Shown here piece by piece: positions 33,810-43,560 of a stretch of 64,000 nucleotides of DNA. The notes under the pieces are model-generated. The model worked only from the letters and a program-made list of their open reading frames with translations. It had not been told where the DNA came from and ran no database searches. The DNA is taken from assembly GCA_947497245.1 (NCBI GenBank), contig CANMFO010000001.1:868001-932000 (forward strand), read 5' to 3'. Source of the DNA: an uncultured Flavobacteriaceae bacterium. Lineage in GTDB: Bacteria; Bacteroidota; Bacteroidia; Flavobacteriales; Flavobacteriaceae. The position numbers and the translations under genes are program-made. Each line of letters starts with the position of its first letter. Position 1 is the stretch's first letter.

Positions 33810-34676
33810 ATGCTCCAATTCGACTTTCTCAAGAACAAATATGGAAAGGAACTCCTGATAGACTTGGGAAGGATCGAAAGCTTGCACGGGTACATCCTAT
33901 CCGAGGAGCTGCACTTTACCACCTTCTATGAGGTCCTGGTCGTTACAAAGGGCAAAGGTTCCTTTTCACTGGACGGCCGTTCGGTTCCACTTTTGCGGGG
34001 GACGGCAGTGGTCACGCTTCCCAATCAAGTGCGGCAATGGAAGACCCAGGGGGAAGTGGAGGGATTTTCTTTTTTCTTCGAGGGCGATTTTTTGAACACC
34101 CATTTCAGGGACGAGGTATTCCTGAACCGTTTTCCTATATTCGACTATGACCGACCCGCTATTTCCGTACACCTGAACGAAGAACAACTTCAAAAATGTA
34201 TCTGGGCATTCCGGGAGGTGGAGGAAGAATTCGAGGAACTGAAAGGGGACAGTTCCCATATATTCCGTTCGCTCCTGTATTACTCCATTAGTCAAATCGA
34301 CCGCTTTTACCAACAACAGAACCAGCAGGAACAAAAAGAGGTGGACCCCAACATCTTCCGGTTCAAAAAACTGCTCGATCGGCATATCAGGGAATGGCAT
34401 ACGGTCAGCCAATATGCCGACGCCCTTGGAATCGGGCACAACCACTTGAACCACCTGAGCAAGGCCCATTTTAAGCAGACCGCCCTAAAAATAATACACC
34501 ATAGATTGCTCATTATCAGCAAAAGGGAAATTGCCTTTTCGCAAAAAACGATAAGCGAGATCTCGCATGAGCTGCATTTTTCAGATACCTCCAATTTCAA
34601 CCGCTTTTTCAAAAAAATGACCGAGGAAACCCCAAAATCCTTTCGAAGTAAATTGACCAGTCAAACAGAAAATTGA
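33810..34676 (+). CDS. AraC-family transcriptional regulator upstream of the outer-membrane receptor
   Basis: The protein has 288 residues. The N-terminal cupin-like sensor (about 25-160) has GKGSFSLDGRSVPLLRGTAV and LPNQVRQWKTQGEVEGFSFF. The C-terminal AraC domain (about 190-280) has SQYADALGIGHNHLNHLSKA and SEISHELHFSDTSNFNRFF. It lies 62 bases upstream of the beta-barrel receptor at 34739 on the same strand, so it may control that gene. This is an inference from position. Confidence 0.87.
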   Translation: MLQFDFLKNKYGKELLIDLGRIESLHGYILSEELHFTTFYEVLVVTKGKGSFSLDGRSVPLLRGTAVVTLPNQVRQWKTQGEVEGFSFFFEGDFLNTHFRDEVFLNRFPIFDYDRPAISVHLNEEQLQKCIWAFREVEEEFEELKGDSSHIFRSLLYYSISQIDRFYQQQNQQEQKEVDPNIFRFKKLLDRHIREWHTVSQYADALGIGHNHLNHLSKAHFKQTALKIIHHRLLIISKREIAFSQKTISEISHELHFSDTSNFNRFFKKMTEETPKSFRSKLTSQTEN

Positions 34677-34738
34677 CCTGTTTTCGATAGGTCGCGGTCC
34701 GCAACTTTGTACCCTCAAAATGCAAATGCGACCGTATC

Positions 34739-37147
34739 ATGAAAACGAACAAACTTCTACTTCTCTTTTCCGCCCTGATCGTGCAATGGGGCCATTCCCA
34801 ATACACGGTTTCCGGTACCGTTGTGGATACCGATGGATTGCCCTTGGCCTTCGCCAATGTCCTGATGTTACAATCCGGTGATAGCACCTTTGTCGCAGGG
34901 GCCACCTCCGACGATAGGGGGGGCTTTGAACTTCGCCCCAAGGTGGCGGGCGATTATGTGGTAAGGGTATCGGTCCTGGGATTCGATACCTATGCTTCGA
35001 CAACGATCTCTTTGTCCGCTATCCGACCCACAGCCGAACTGGGCACGCTACGGTTGTCCGAAGGGGCGCTCGCCCTGAACGAGGTGCAGGTAGTGGGCAG
35101 TCGCCCACTCATCGAAAGGAAGATCGACCGCTTGGTGGTCAATGTGGCGAACAGGGTGAATACCGCGGGGAGCTCCGCCTTGGAACTACTGGAACGGTCC
35201 CCCGGGGTGGTCGTGAACCGCCAGGGGAATTCCATCGCCATGTTGGGCAAGGAGGGCGTAAATGTCATGGTCAACGGGAAGCTTCAATATATGCCCGCGG
35301 ATGCCCTCTTCGGTTATCTTCAGGGCCTCGATGCCGATACCCTCCAGTCTTTGGAACTTATCAGCACACCGCCCGCCGATCTGGATGCACAGGGCAACGC
35401 GGGGTTTATCAATCTGGTGCTGAAGAAAAACCCGGATGAAGGGTTCAATGGGGGCTATTCCATAGCCACGGGTCATGGCCGCGGGGAAACGGGAAATGCA
35501 AGCGTTAATTTTAACTACCGCAAAAACAAGATCAATCTGTTCGGGAGTTATGGCTATCTGCGCAGCGGGCAGGAACAGTTTACCACTTTGGACCGAAGCA
35601 CCGGAACCGGAACCGGTTTTACGGAGACATTATTGACCAGCGATCGCAAACCGGTCCGGAACAACCACAATTATCGATTGGGCCTGGATGTCCGGGCAAG
35701 TGATAGAACCACCCTGGGGATCCTCTTTTCGGGCTATGGCAACAATTGGGACATGGATGCCCTGAACAGCACCACGATCCGTCCGGCTTCGGCACCGGAT
35801 ACCTTGGCCATCTCCCGGAACGTGGAGATCAACGATTGGCAGCACCTGCAATCGAACCTCAACCTGCTCCACAATTTTGACAATGGTGCAAGACTGAACG
35901 CCGATTTCGATTATTTGGTCTATGACAACCAGAACCCGATCGCCTATAACCTGCGCTTTCAAGGTACGGACGGTACAAGCTTTGGCGAATCCGAACTGCT
36001 GAGCGAAAAGGACACGCCCTTCCATATCCTTGTGGGAAAAGTGGATTATTCCACCCCCATCGGCAAAAAGGCCAAGGGGAGTGCGGGAGCAAAATACGTG
36101 GGCTCGGATTTTGAGAACAGGGTGACCTTATCGGATTCGGGTACCGCGCTCCCCAATTTTAGCTCGACCAGCGATCTGACCGAGACGATATTCGCCCTGT
36201 ACGCCCAATTGGATTACCAACTGTCGGAAAAGGCCACGGTAAAGGGAGGTCTGCGCTATGAGCACTCCAGTACGGTACTCCATTCCACGAATGGCGGAGG
36301 GGTCGTGGACCGGCAATTGGACAAGCTTTTCCCAAGTATCCACTGGAACCAGAAAATAGGGGAGTCCAGTAGTTTCAACCTTTCGTACAGCAGACGCATC
36401 AACCGGCCATCGTTCAGCGATATGGCACCCTTTGTAATTTTCCTGGACCCAAGGACCTCCTTTGGGGGAAATGCCACGTTGCGTCCCGCCCTGGCCCATA
36501 CCTTCCAATTCGACTATAACCGAAAGCGTTTGGGTCTTTCCGTCCAGTACACGGATGAAGACTTTACGATCGTGGGGTTCCAGAACCGATTTGATCCGAA
36601 CACGAACACGCAATTGATCGTACCGGACAACCTTCAGGGCCAAAGGACGGCCTCGCTCAGCCTATCGTTTCCGATCAAGCTGGCCGACTGGTGGAAAATG
36701 CGCTATTTTACAACGGTCCTTTGGCAGGAATCGACCACCTTGGAAGACTTGGGAACCTTTACCTTCGACCAGACCAATTTCAGGATCAACGGGAACCAGA
36801 CTTTTGGCCTGGGCAAGGACTATACGGCGGAACTGACCGGCTTTTACCAGACCCGTTCCCTTGTCGGCAATGTGAAGTTCGAGCCCTTGGGCCTCCTGAA
36901 TTTCGGGATCCAGAAAAAATTCAAGAACGGTGGCCGGTTGGCGTTCCATATCACCGATCTGTTCAATTCCCTGGAGCGGATAGGGATTACCGATATTCCC
37001 GAAGAGCACATCCATATCCAACGCGCATTCGATTTCAGCCAGCGCACTTTCAAGTTCAGCTGGTCCGCCCGCTTCGGCAAGCAGGGCGTGAAAAAGGAAC
37101 GGAACAGAAAGACCGGGGGCGATGAAGAAAGGAACAGGGTAAACTAG
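34739..37147 (+). CDS. Outer-membrane beta-barrel (TonB-dependent-like) receptor
   Basis: This is an 802-residue protein. A signal peptide (about 1-20, LFSALIVQWGHSQ) is followed by a carboxypeptidase-regulatory-like domain (about 21-105, SGTVVDTDGLPLAFANVLM). A plug-like domain comes next (about 115-225, ALNEVQVVGSRPLIERKIDR, GVVVNRQGNSIAMLG, LELISTPPADLDAQGNAGFI). The rest is a long barrel of the 'outer membrane beta-barrel family' type (SYSRRINRPSFSDMAPF). It ends in an unusually basic, non-barrel tail (KKERNRKTGGDEERNR), which may mean a frameshifted or extended C-terminus. The substrate is unknown. The AraC gene immediately upstream probably controls it. It is the last gene before the A+T-rich island. 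Confidence 0.87.
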   Translation: MKTNKLLLLFSALIVQWGHSQYTVSGTVVDTDGLPLAFANVLMLQSGDSTFVAGATSDDRGGFELRPKVAGDYVVRVSVLGFDTYASTTISLSAIRPTAELGTLRLSEGALALNEVQVVGSRPLIERKIDRLVVNVANRVNTAGSSALELLERSPGVVVNRQGNSIAMLGKEGVNVMVNGKLQYMPADALFGYLQGLDADTLQSLELISTPPADLDAQGNAGFINLVLKKNPDEGFNGGYSIATGHGRGETGNASVNFNYRKNKINLFGSYGYLRSGQEQFTTLDRSTGTGTGFTETLLTSDRKPVRNNHNYRLGLDVRASDRTTLGILFSGYGNNWDMDALNSTTIRPASAPDTLAISRNVEINDWQHLQSNLNLLHNFDNGARLNADFDYLVYDNQNPIAYNLRFQGTDGTSFGESELLSEKDTPFHILVGKVDYSTPIGKKAKGSAGAKYVGSDFENRVTLSDSGTALPNFSSTSDLTETIFALYAQLDYQLSEKATVKGGLRYEHSSTVLHSTNGGGVVDRQLDKLFPSIHWNQKIGESSSFNLSYSRRINRPSFSDMAPFVIFLDPRTSFGGNATLRPALAHTFQFDYNRKRLGLSVQYTDEDFTIVGFQNRFDPNTNTQLIVPDNLQGQRTASLSLSFPIKLADWWKMRYFTTVLWQESTTLEDLGTFTFDQTNFRINGNQTFGLGKDYTAELTGFYQTRSLVGNVKFEPLGLLNFGIQKKFKNGGRLAFHITDLFNSLERIGITDIPEEHIHIQRAFDFSQRTFKFSWSARFGKQGVKKERNRKTGGDEERNRVN

Positions 37148-37288
37148 AAAATTTAATGGATGTTGGAAAGTTCTAAAAAGTGTTCGCTCCATAGTACGCT
37201 CAAAACAGGAATTAGCAGTAGGGGAGGAGCGCCAAAAAAAGTCGGCCACTATAAAATTACCCGGCTCCAAAGGGAACCCATATCGTTA

Positions 37289-37318
37289 TTTGTGGTAAAT
37301 TTATTCGATGTACCTTGG
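37289..37318 (+). promoter_or_regulatory. Candidate Bacteroidota promoter for the AraC gene at 37370
   Basis: TTTG (37289-37292) and TACCTTGG (37311-37318) are spaced 18 bases apart, close to the Bacteroidota TTTG-N19-TAnnTTTG pattern with one mismatch in the -7 box. The ATG lies 52 bases downstream. Confidence 0.4.
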
Positions 37319-37369
37319 GCAAATAGCATATGATTTTTGTTCCCATGTCCCGGTCAAGCCAGTCATAAA

Positions 37370-38182
37370 ATGAAAATATTAACCAAAGGACAATATTTTG
37401 GAAGCCAAAATTCAGAAGTGTCCTTCAATGGGGTTTTATTGTCGCAGTATACTTACACGGGAAATAAAACAGACTGGCATTACCATGAAAACCCGTACTT
37501 CATGTACGTATTGCATGGTGATATGATGGACTGCAATACAAAAGTAAAAACACTGTGCCCTTCAGGTAGTTTGATGTTCAACAACTGGCAAGAGCCTCAC
37601 TTTGGGTCAAAACATTCTGATTATGCTGATGGTTTTCATCTAGAATTTGAAAAAAATTGGCTTAAAAACATGGGAATACCTTTAAATCTATTGGAAGGTA
37701 GCCAACTAATCGAAAACCCGCAATTGCACTTTCTATTTGCAAAATTATATCGGGAGTTTTTACTTTCGGACAATTACAGTGAAGTATCTGTTGGGGTTTT
37801 ATTGCTACAAATCTGTGAAACTTTAAGTAACGTAAAGGAAATCAACACCCAAAAGAATCCAAAGTGGATAGATGGATTAAAAGAGCTACTGCACTATGAT
37901 ACTGCTACGCTCAGCCTCGATTATTTGTCAAATGAGCTAAAGGTACATCCTGTACATATCTCAAGAGTTGCATCAAAATACCTTTCAATGGGTCTAGGAG
38001 AATATATAAGACAACATAAGATTAAAAAAGCCATTCCTCTTTTACTGGACCCTTCCAATTCGTTAACGGAAATTACTTATCAAGTAGGCTTTTCGGATCA
38101 AAGTCATTTTAACCGTGTATTCAAATCCTATTTTGATATGGGACCCAGTTCATATCGAAAGTCAATAAAGAAATTTCGATAA
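37370..38182 (+). CDS. AraC-family transcriptional regulator
   Basis: The start ATG 37370 (MKILTKGQYFGSQ) is preferred to an upstream TTG at 37337. The protein has 270 residues. The N-terminal cupin part has TDWHYHENPYFMYVLHGD and SLMFNNWQEPHF, a sensor jelly roll rich in His and aromatic residues. The C-terminal AraC helix-turn-helix pair spans about 175-265 (LSLDYLSNELKVHPVHISRV, TEITYQVGFSDQSHFNRVF). The gene is clearly more A+T-rich than its left neighbours and begins the low-G+C island. It lies 66 bases upstream of the serine hydrolase on the same strand. Confidence 0.87.
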   Translation: MKILTKGQYFGSQNSEVSFNGVLLSQYTYTGNKTDWHYHENPYFMYVLHGDMMDCNTKVKTLCPSGSLMFNNWQEPHFGSKHSDYADGFHLEFEKNWLKNMGIPLNLLEGSQLIENPQLHFLFAKLYREFLLSDNYSEVSVGVLLLQICETLSNVKEINTQKNPKWIDGLKELLHYDTATLSLDYLSNELKVHPVHISRVASKYLSMGLGEYIRQHKIKKAIPLLLDPSNSLTEITYQVGFSDQSHFNRVFKSYFDMGPSSYRKSIKKFR

Positions 38183-38219
38183 TGTTAATCTCATACAATT
38201 TTTAGAAATTCCTGAAATC

Positions 38220-38227
38220 TACTTTTG
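38220..38227 (+). promoter_or_regulatory. Candidate -7 box TACTTTTG
   Basis: TACTTTTG fits the Bacteroidota TAnnTTTG -7 consensus and lies 21 bases before the ATG of the serine hydrolase. A good -33 TTTG is not evident at the right spacing. Confidence 0.4.
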
Positions 38228-38248
38228 TCTTTTATAAATGTTTAAACC

Positions 38249-39973
38249 ATGTTAAAAAGATTAACGATTTTGGGATTTCTGTCCTTTTCAACTTTGCTGA
38301 GTTGTTCGCAAAAGAAGGATCGGGGCTATCAAGGAAATTGGGTGGGAACCCTTACCGATAAGAAGAGTTTTAATTTTTCCATCACATTGGAAGAATTAAA
38401 TTCCAAGGACTATCATCTGGTCATAGCCAATGATAAGACACTCATCGACAAAACTTTGAAGTCGACCAGTGGTGACCATATTCAAATTCATATTGATGAC
38501 AAAACATACATTGATCTATATGGCGGCAGTAGTGGTAGAACCCTAGCCGGGTTCATGAAATCCGGAAGGTATTTTTACCATGTTATTTTGCAACATGCTG
38601 GTGGCAATAGATTTACGGGCACTTGGAATCCGTTTATGCTAGATGATGGTCTGATATCGGATGACATCCTCCTGTATGTTGAAAACAACAATGACGGAAC
38701 AATGGTCGCCTATCCCTTTTTCGGAGATAAAAGATTTAGAGGAGCTTGGGCCAGTGATTTTAAAATGAAGGATGACCGCCTTTCATTCAGGGATGACAAT
38801 ACAGGATTTCTATATCGTGCCACCCTTTTAAAAAATACCATTGGACTGGAAATTTATTTCTCGGATGCCCGCGTTGCAAAAGCCAACTTAAGCCGTTCCG
38901 ATATGGATTGGGAAGATCGGATTGCTGCCGTTGATTTTGATCAAGATCAAAACACGGATACTCCTCCACAACTAAATGATGGTTGGACCACCGGAAGCAT
39001 CAACGACTTTAGTATCAATAATCGAGAGTTGCTTCGACTTATCGATAGCATTAATTCAAAAAAATTGATCAACACACATAGTGTTCTGGTCGCAAAGGAA
39101 GGCGAATTGGTCTTTGAAACTTATTTTGATGGGTTTAACGCCAATATCCCACATGACCAACGTTCGGCTTCAAAGAGCATTTCGTCTGCCATGATAGGTA
39201 TTGCCATTGATGATAAAACAATAGAAAGTGTCGACCAAAGACTATTTGATTTTATCCCGGCTGCCTATCAATACACCAAGGACGCCTTAAAATCCAAGAT
39301 ACGTATCAAGGATCTATTGACCATGAGTTCCGGTTTAGATGTAAATAATCGGGCATCGGAAGGCTACTACCAGGAGCCGGGCAATTCCAACAATTGGCTG
39401 AAAACAGTTTTGGAAGCCCCCATGGTGAAGGAGCCCGGCACCTATGCGGATTATGGATCTGCCAATCCTTTTTTACTGGGTATTTGTTTGAATGAGGCCT
39501 TGAAAATACCGTTGGACATCTACATGGACGAAAAGCTTTTCGCCCCTTTGGGCATTACCAATTATATCAATCAGACGGATGATAAAGAGATGATACCCTA
39601 CTTTGGTGGGGGCATGTTATTGACACCTAGGGATATGCTCAAATTTGGGCAGCTATACCTTGATAAAGGGATGTGGAAAGGAAAGCAAATAATATCGAAA
39701 AAATGGATTGAGGAATCCTTTGGGAAACATGTGCGGTTACAGGATGTGGGAGATAAAAATGAATATGGCTATCTATGGTGGCACGACACCTATGTTGTCA
39801 AGGGAAGGGCCATTAAATCCATTGAAGCAAGGGGGGCCGGGGGGCAATTTATTTTTGTAATTCCCGAACTGGAATCCGTAGTTGTGGTAACCTCCGGAAA
39901 TTTTCGAAATGGAAAGGGAAATCAATCCAGGAAAATTCTGAAGGAATATATACTGCCTTCAATGCTGAATTAA
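38249..39973 (+). CDS. Beta-lactamase-like serine hydrolase lipoprotein
   Basis: This is a 574-residue protein with a lipoprotein signal (FLSFSTLLSC, Cys20). The N-terminal half (about 30-240) is a beta-rich domain of no clear family (GYQGNWVGTLTDKKSFNFSI). The C-terminal half (about 260-574) is a class C beta-lactamase/DD-peptidase-like domain. It has the SxxK nucleophile in RSASKSISSAMIG, LLTMSSGLDV, and YADYGSANPFLLG in the place of the Tyr motif. RGAGGQFIFVIPE takes the place of the KTG strand. It may be an esterase or peptidase rather than a drug resistance enzyme. It is convergent with the next gene (6 bases between stops). Confidence 0.85.
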   Translation: MLKRLTILGFLSFSTLLSCSQKKDRGYQGNWVGTLTDKKSFNFSITLEELNSKDYHLVIANDKTLIDKTLKSTSGDHIQIHIDDKTYIDLYGGSSGRTLAGFMKSGRYFYHVILQHAGGNRFTGTWNPFMLDDGLISDDILLYVENNNDGTMVAYPFFGDKRFRGAWASDFKMKDDRLSFRDDNTGFLYRATLLKNTIGLEIYFSDARVAKANLSRSDMDWEDRIAAVDFDQDQNTDTPPQLNDGWTTGSINDFSINNRELLRLIDSINSKKLINTHSVLVAKEGELVFETYFDGFNANIPHDQRSASKSISSAMIGIAIDDKTIESVDQRLFDFIPAAYQYTKDALKSKIRIKDLLTMSSGLDVNNRASEGYYQEPGNSNNWLKTVLEAPMVKEPGTYADYGSANPFLLGICLNEALKIPLDIYMDEKLFAPLGITNYINQTDDKEMIPYFGGGMLLTPRDMLKFGQLYLDKGMWKGKQIISKKWIEESFGKHVRLQDVGDKNEYGYLWWHDTYVVKGRAIKSIEARGAGGQFIFVIPELESVVVVTSGNFRNGKGNQSRKILKEYILPSMLN

Positions 39974-39979
39974 AGACGA

Positions 39980-40903
39980 TTATTTTATTGTTTTTAGAAA
40001 ATCTCCGATCTCATTCCATGACTTCCCAAATGCCAAACTGTTCCCGTTGCCTCCGGCAGTGTTGTCGTCATCAATATGATTTGACTTTGTGGAAAAAATA
40101 TGCCCCGCATTTTTGTAAACCAGATGTTTAACCTCAAAATCAAAATCATGCTCGTTCAATCGGCGGGTTATTTTTTCACACATCCATGTGGACGGCCAGA
40201 TTTCATCTTTGGTTCCTGAAAACAATAGAATAGGCCCATTGATGTCTTCAACCTGTATTATGGCACTATCATATAGCTTCTCTTGTTCCAATGAGTTTTT
40301 ATAGAGGTCAAAAAGGGTACCCGTTTCTTGGTATTTATAGGGTAGAAAATCAACGGCCTTGTTCCCATAGGACCATGACGAGGTTCTTGGCCAATTTTTG
40401 CTAGGCGCTATACTTTGAAAGACAACGTTACTTGGTGAGAATGCAATTACAAACTTGATCTCGGGAAACTTGCTGGCCAATAACAATGCCAATTCACCTC
40501 CTTTCGAGACCCCTAATATTCCGATTCTATTTTTATCAATTGAAGGTTGGCGCTGAAGAAATCCAATTCCCTTTGTAACATATTCCAATGAAACGAGCTC
40601 CAATTCCGAAGGGAGATTATCCGATCCAAAGTAGCTTACGGCCAATGCCCCCACATTATATTTTGAAAGTTCAGCCGCCAAAGAACTGGCGCCTTCAATA
40701 CCTCCTCCCGATCCGCCAAGCGCAATGACCCCAATGGATTTTTGGTGGCTCTTTTCCGGCGCATAGTACTTGTAGACAAAATCGTTACCTACCGGTGAAT
40801 CATGAACCCGCTGCTTGGGGCCGGCACATCCCAATAACAAGGCAAGTGATAATAGGCCGGCTACTTTGATCTTTGGTAGCTTCAAAAAACTGATATAAAC
40901 CAT
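39980..40903 (-). CDS. BAAT-type/dienelactone-hydrolase-like lipoprotein
   Basis: This is a 307-residue protein with a lipoprotein signal (LLSLALLLGC). It is an alpha/beta hydrolase with the nucleophile elbow GVSKGGELALLLA, an acid in SGTKDEIWPSTWMC and the His in YKNAGHIF. The layout matches the acyl-CoA thioester hydrolase/BAAT C-terminal family. Such proteins act on thioesters or other esters; here the lipoprotein signal places it in the envelope. It appears to be a single gene. Confidence 0.82.
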   Translation of the reverse strand: MVYISFLKLPKIKVAGLLSLALLLGCAGPKQRVHDSPVGNDFVYKYYAPEKSHQKSIGVIALGGSGGGIEGASSLAAELSKYNVGALAVSYFGSDNLPSELELVSLEYVTKGIGFLQRQPSIDKNRIGILGVSKGGELALLLASKFPEIKFVIAFSPSNVVFQSIAPSKNWPRTSSWSYGNKAVDFLPYKYQETGTLFDLYKNSLEQEKLYDSAIIQVEDINGPILLFSGTKDEIWPSTWMCEKITRRLNEHDFDFEVKHLVYKNAGHIFSTKSNHIDDDNTAGGNGNSLAFGKSWNEIGDFLKTIK

Positions 40904-41079
40904 ATCCTAAATTATTTTGGATTCAAGAATTGGGGCATATGACCTTGAAATTTTCGAATGGGAAATTGATTCTTATAAGGGCGTACTTGGCTAAAACAAA
41001 AAGGTTACAAAAATGCAAATCTTTTTTTTTGGAAAACGTAGTGGTTATATGGTATTTTATTCTTACTTAAATAGAACAG

Positions 41080-41151
41080 TCCCATAAAACGAACGTTTTT
41101 CGAGACTCTGCTATACCTTCCAATCAGTTGTACAAAACGGCCGTTTTATGG
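41080..41151 (+). repeat. Dyad repeat element, copy A
   Basis: This 72-base element begins TCCCATAAAACGAAC and ends CGGCCGTTTTATGG. The ends are inverted repeats (CCATAAAACG / CGTTTTATGG) and the right end contains the palindrome AAAACGGCCGTTTT. Copies B (43829-43901) and C (61791-61859) have the same orientation and length with unrelated centres. Copy A lies downstream of the permease gene. Confidence 0.75.
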
Positions 41152-41184
41152 AACTACTATAAAATTGTTGCCGATTTAAAAAAT

Positions 41185-43560
41185 CTATTCCTCCCTCAAT
41201 GCTTCTACGGGATTTTTGTTCGCTGCCCTTATTGCATGCGATCCCACTGTTAACATGGCGACCGATAAGGCTATCAGACCTGCACCCAAGAAATACCAAA
41301 CTTGTAACAGGATTCGATAGGCAAATCCAGATAACCAATCATTGACCAAGGCATATGCAATTGGTAGTGCAATTAGGGTAGAGATCAATACGAGTTTGGC
41401 AAATTCACCGGACAGCATAATTGTTATTTGTGATACGCTTTGGCCCAGTACCTTTCTTATACTTATCTCTTTTCTCCTTCTTTCCGCGGCAAATGCCGCC
41501 AATCCAAAAAGACCCAAGCAAGAAATTAGTATGGCAAGACCGGTCAGATACTTCGATAATGCTACCGCCCTATATTCAGAAACATAGAGGGTCTGGTAAT
41601 CATCATCCAAAAATGTAAATTCAAGCGGATAGCCAAGGTGAAATTTTTCGTAAAGCTTTTCCAGCTTCCCAATAGTTGCGGTTTCTTCTCCTGTTTTGAG
41701 CTTCACCATTACATTGTCCCCGTTAGGTTCAAATCGAATAAAACAAGGTCTTATCTCTTTATGGAGGGATTCAACATTAAAGTTATTGACCACACCGATT
41801 ATTTGCTTGTCCCTACGGATATCTCTTATGGTCTTATTTACGATATCCTTAGTCCCGATCATTTCAGCCGCAGCCTTGTTCACAATAAGTTTTTCCCTTT
41901 CAGTGCTATACTCCCTTGAAAAGGACCGACCTTGGATAAGTTCAAATCCAAGCGTTTCAATTAGGTCATAGCCAGCTTCAAGCCGTAGATATTCAATATT
42001 TTCACTGCCGGGGGCCATTCCCTCCCAGGAAAAACCCGTACCACCTCCTACGTTTTCCACTATATTCCCACCATAAATATTTGTGGCATTTACAACTCCT
42101 GGTAAGCTCCTTAACTCTGACATAAAAGTTTCAAAACTATAACCATATCCTTCTTTCATTTGGAAATGAAGAATATTATTCTTGCTGTAACCTAGGTTTT
42201 TGGTTTGGGTAAATTCAATTTGCTTGTTCATAATCAAGACGACAACAATGAAAATAACCGATATGGTAAATTGAACTATGACCAATCCCTTGCGTACCCA
42301 CTGTTCGCCAGAGGAGGCACTACGCCTTCCTTTTAGAACAGATATGGGATTAAACCCCGAAAGATAAAATGCGGGGTAACTCCCCGATACCAATCCAGTA
42401 AATATGATAATACCCACAGAAGATAAAACAACATTAGTACCAATATTTAGGTCAAGGTGCTTCCCGGTGATTTCATTAAACTGTGGTAAGAGCAGAACAA
42501 CCAAAACCGAGGCAACTACAAATGATAAAAGGGATATGAGCATAGATTCTCCCAGAAATTGTACGACCAACATCTTCTTGTTTGCCCCTATGGCCTTTTT
42601 TATCCCTATTTCTTTCATTTTTCTTGAAGCCCTTGCCGTGGACAGGTTCATGAAGTTAATGCAGGCAATAACCAAAATCAACAGGGCTATTATCGAGAAT
42701 ACTCTTACATATACTATTCTGCCTCCAGCCTGAACACCGTTTTCATATTGGCCATAGAGGTATCCGCTCGAGTACTTCCTTACAAATAGGGTGCTTTTTA
42801 GCCTATCCGGACTTTTTAAGATTAAGTAGTCTACTATTTTTTTATTAAAGTGGTCAATGTTCGTGCCTTTTTTAAGAATAATGTAAACCTTGGCACCGTC
42901 ACCCGTCCATTCGGTCACCCACTTGGTATTTGCAGCTAAGAGCTCAAAATTTATTATAAAATCGAATTGTAAAGTTGAACTTGACGGAGGTGGCGCAAAA
43001 ACACCTGAGACTTGAAATGTTTCTCCAAATAATTCGGGAGATCCTTCAATGGTTTTTCCTATTACATTTTCAGTTGTGCCAAAAAGTTTTATTGCCAACC
43101 TTTCAGATATAACAATGGCATTATTATCTGCCAATACCTGTTTACTATCTCCTTGGGTAAGATTGTAGGAAAAAATATGAAAAAAATCTCTTCCCGCATA
43201 CAGGCCGCTTCCCTTTATGTGATTATCTTCATGTGAAAGGAATCCTTCGCAAGAGATATCCCTACTGTTAATGGCCGTTGCATATTCGACCTCCGGCATT
43301 TCCTCCACAAGCGCAGTTTCCAAAGTAGCCGGGGAAGCGGTATCCGTGATAAGGCCATCCGGAAAATGATAATTCAACATGACCTGATAAAGTTGACCAT
43401 CGTTTTTATGGAACTTGTCGACTTTCAATTCATCATACACCCAGAGGTAAATGAGCAGGGTGCTGGCCAGCCCTGTCGATAGGCCAAGGACATTTATTAA
43501 AAAAGAACCTTTGTACTTTTTGATGTTCCTGAAGAAAAGTTTAATGTTTTGTTTAAACAT
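41185..43560 (-). CDS. MacB/FtsX-type ABC transporter permease
   Basis: This is a 791-residue protein with the layout of Bacteroidota MacB-like permeases. An N-terminal membrane helix (SFLINVLGLSTGLASTLLIYLW) is followed by a periplasmic MacB_PCD domain (about 45-250). The first FtsX core (about 280-400) has IALLILVIACINFMNLSTARA and RKMKEIGIKKAIGANK. A second helix and periplasmic domain (about 425-650) and a second FtsX core (about 665-785, RRRKEISIRKVLGQS, NPVEALREE) complete it. It has no ATPase partner next to it, so it must use one encoded elsewhere. Copies A and B of a 72-base repeat lie on either side of the gene. Confidence 0.9.
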   Translation of the reverse strand: MFKQNIKLFFRNIKKYKGSFLINVLGLSTGLASTLLIYLWVYDELKVDKFHKNDGQLYQVMLNYHFPDGLITDTASPATLETALVEEMPEVEYATAINSRDISCEGFLSHEDNHIKGSGLYAGRDFFHIFSYNLTQGDSKQVLADNNAIVISERLAIKLFGTTENVIGKTIEGSPELFGETFQVSGVFAPPPSSSTLQFDFIINFELLAANTKWVTEWTGDGAKVYIILKKGTNIDHFNKKIVDYLILKSPDRLKSTLFVRKYSSGYLYGQYENGVQAGGRIVYVRVFSIIALLILVIACINFMNLSTARASRKMKEIGIKKAIGANKKMLVVQFLGESMLISLLSFVVASVLVVLLLPQFNEITGKHLDLNIGTNVVLSSVGIIIFTGLVSGSYPAFYLSGFNPISVLKGRRSASSGEQWVRKGLVIVQFTISVIFIVVVLIMNKQIEFTQTKNLGYSKNNILHFQMKEGYGYSFETFMSELRSLPGVVNATNIYGGNIVENVGGGTGFSWEGMAPGSENIEYLRLEAGYDLIETLGFELIQGRSFSREYSTEREKLIVNKAAAEMIGTKDIVNKTIRDIRRDKQIIGVVNNFNVESLHKEIRPCFIRFEPNGDNVMVKLKTGEETATIGKLEKLYEKFHLGYPLEFTFLDDDYQTLYVSEYRAVALSKYLTGLAILISCLGLFGLAAFAAERRRKEISIRKVLGQSVSQITIMLSGEFAKLVLISTLIALPIAYALVNDWLSGFAYRILLQVWYFLGAGLIALSVAMLTVGSHAIRAANKNPVEALREE

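Noticed and set aside
41185-43560. Permease gene flanked by repeats A and B as a complete insertion sequence
   Set aside because: The gene is a MacB/FtsX permease, not a transposase, and the repeats are in direct orientation, each with its own internal dyad.
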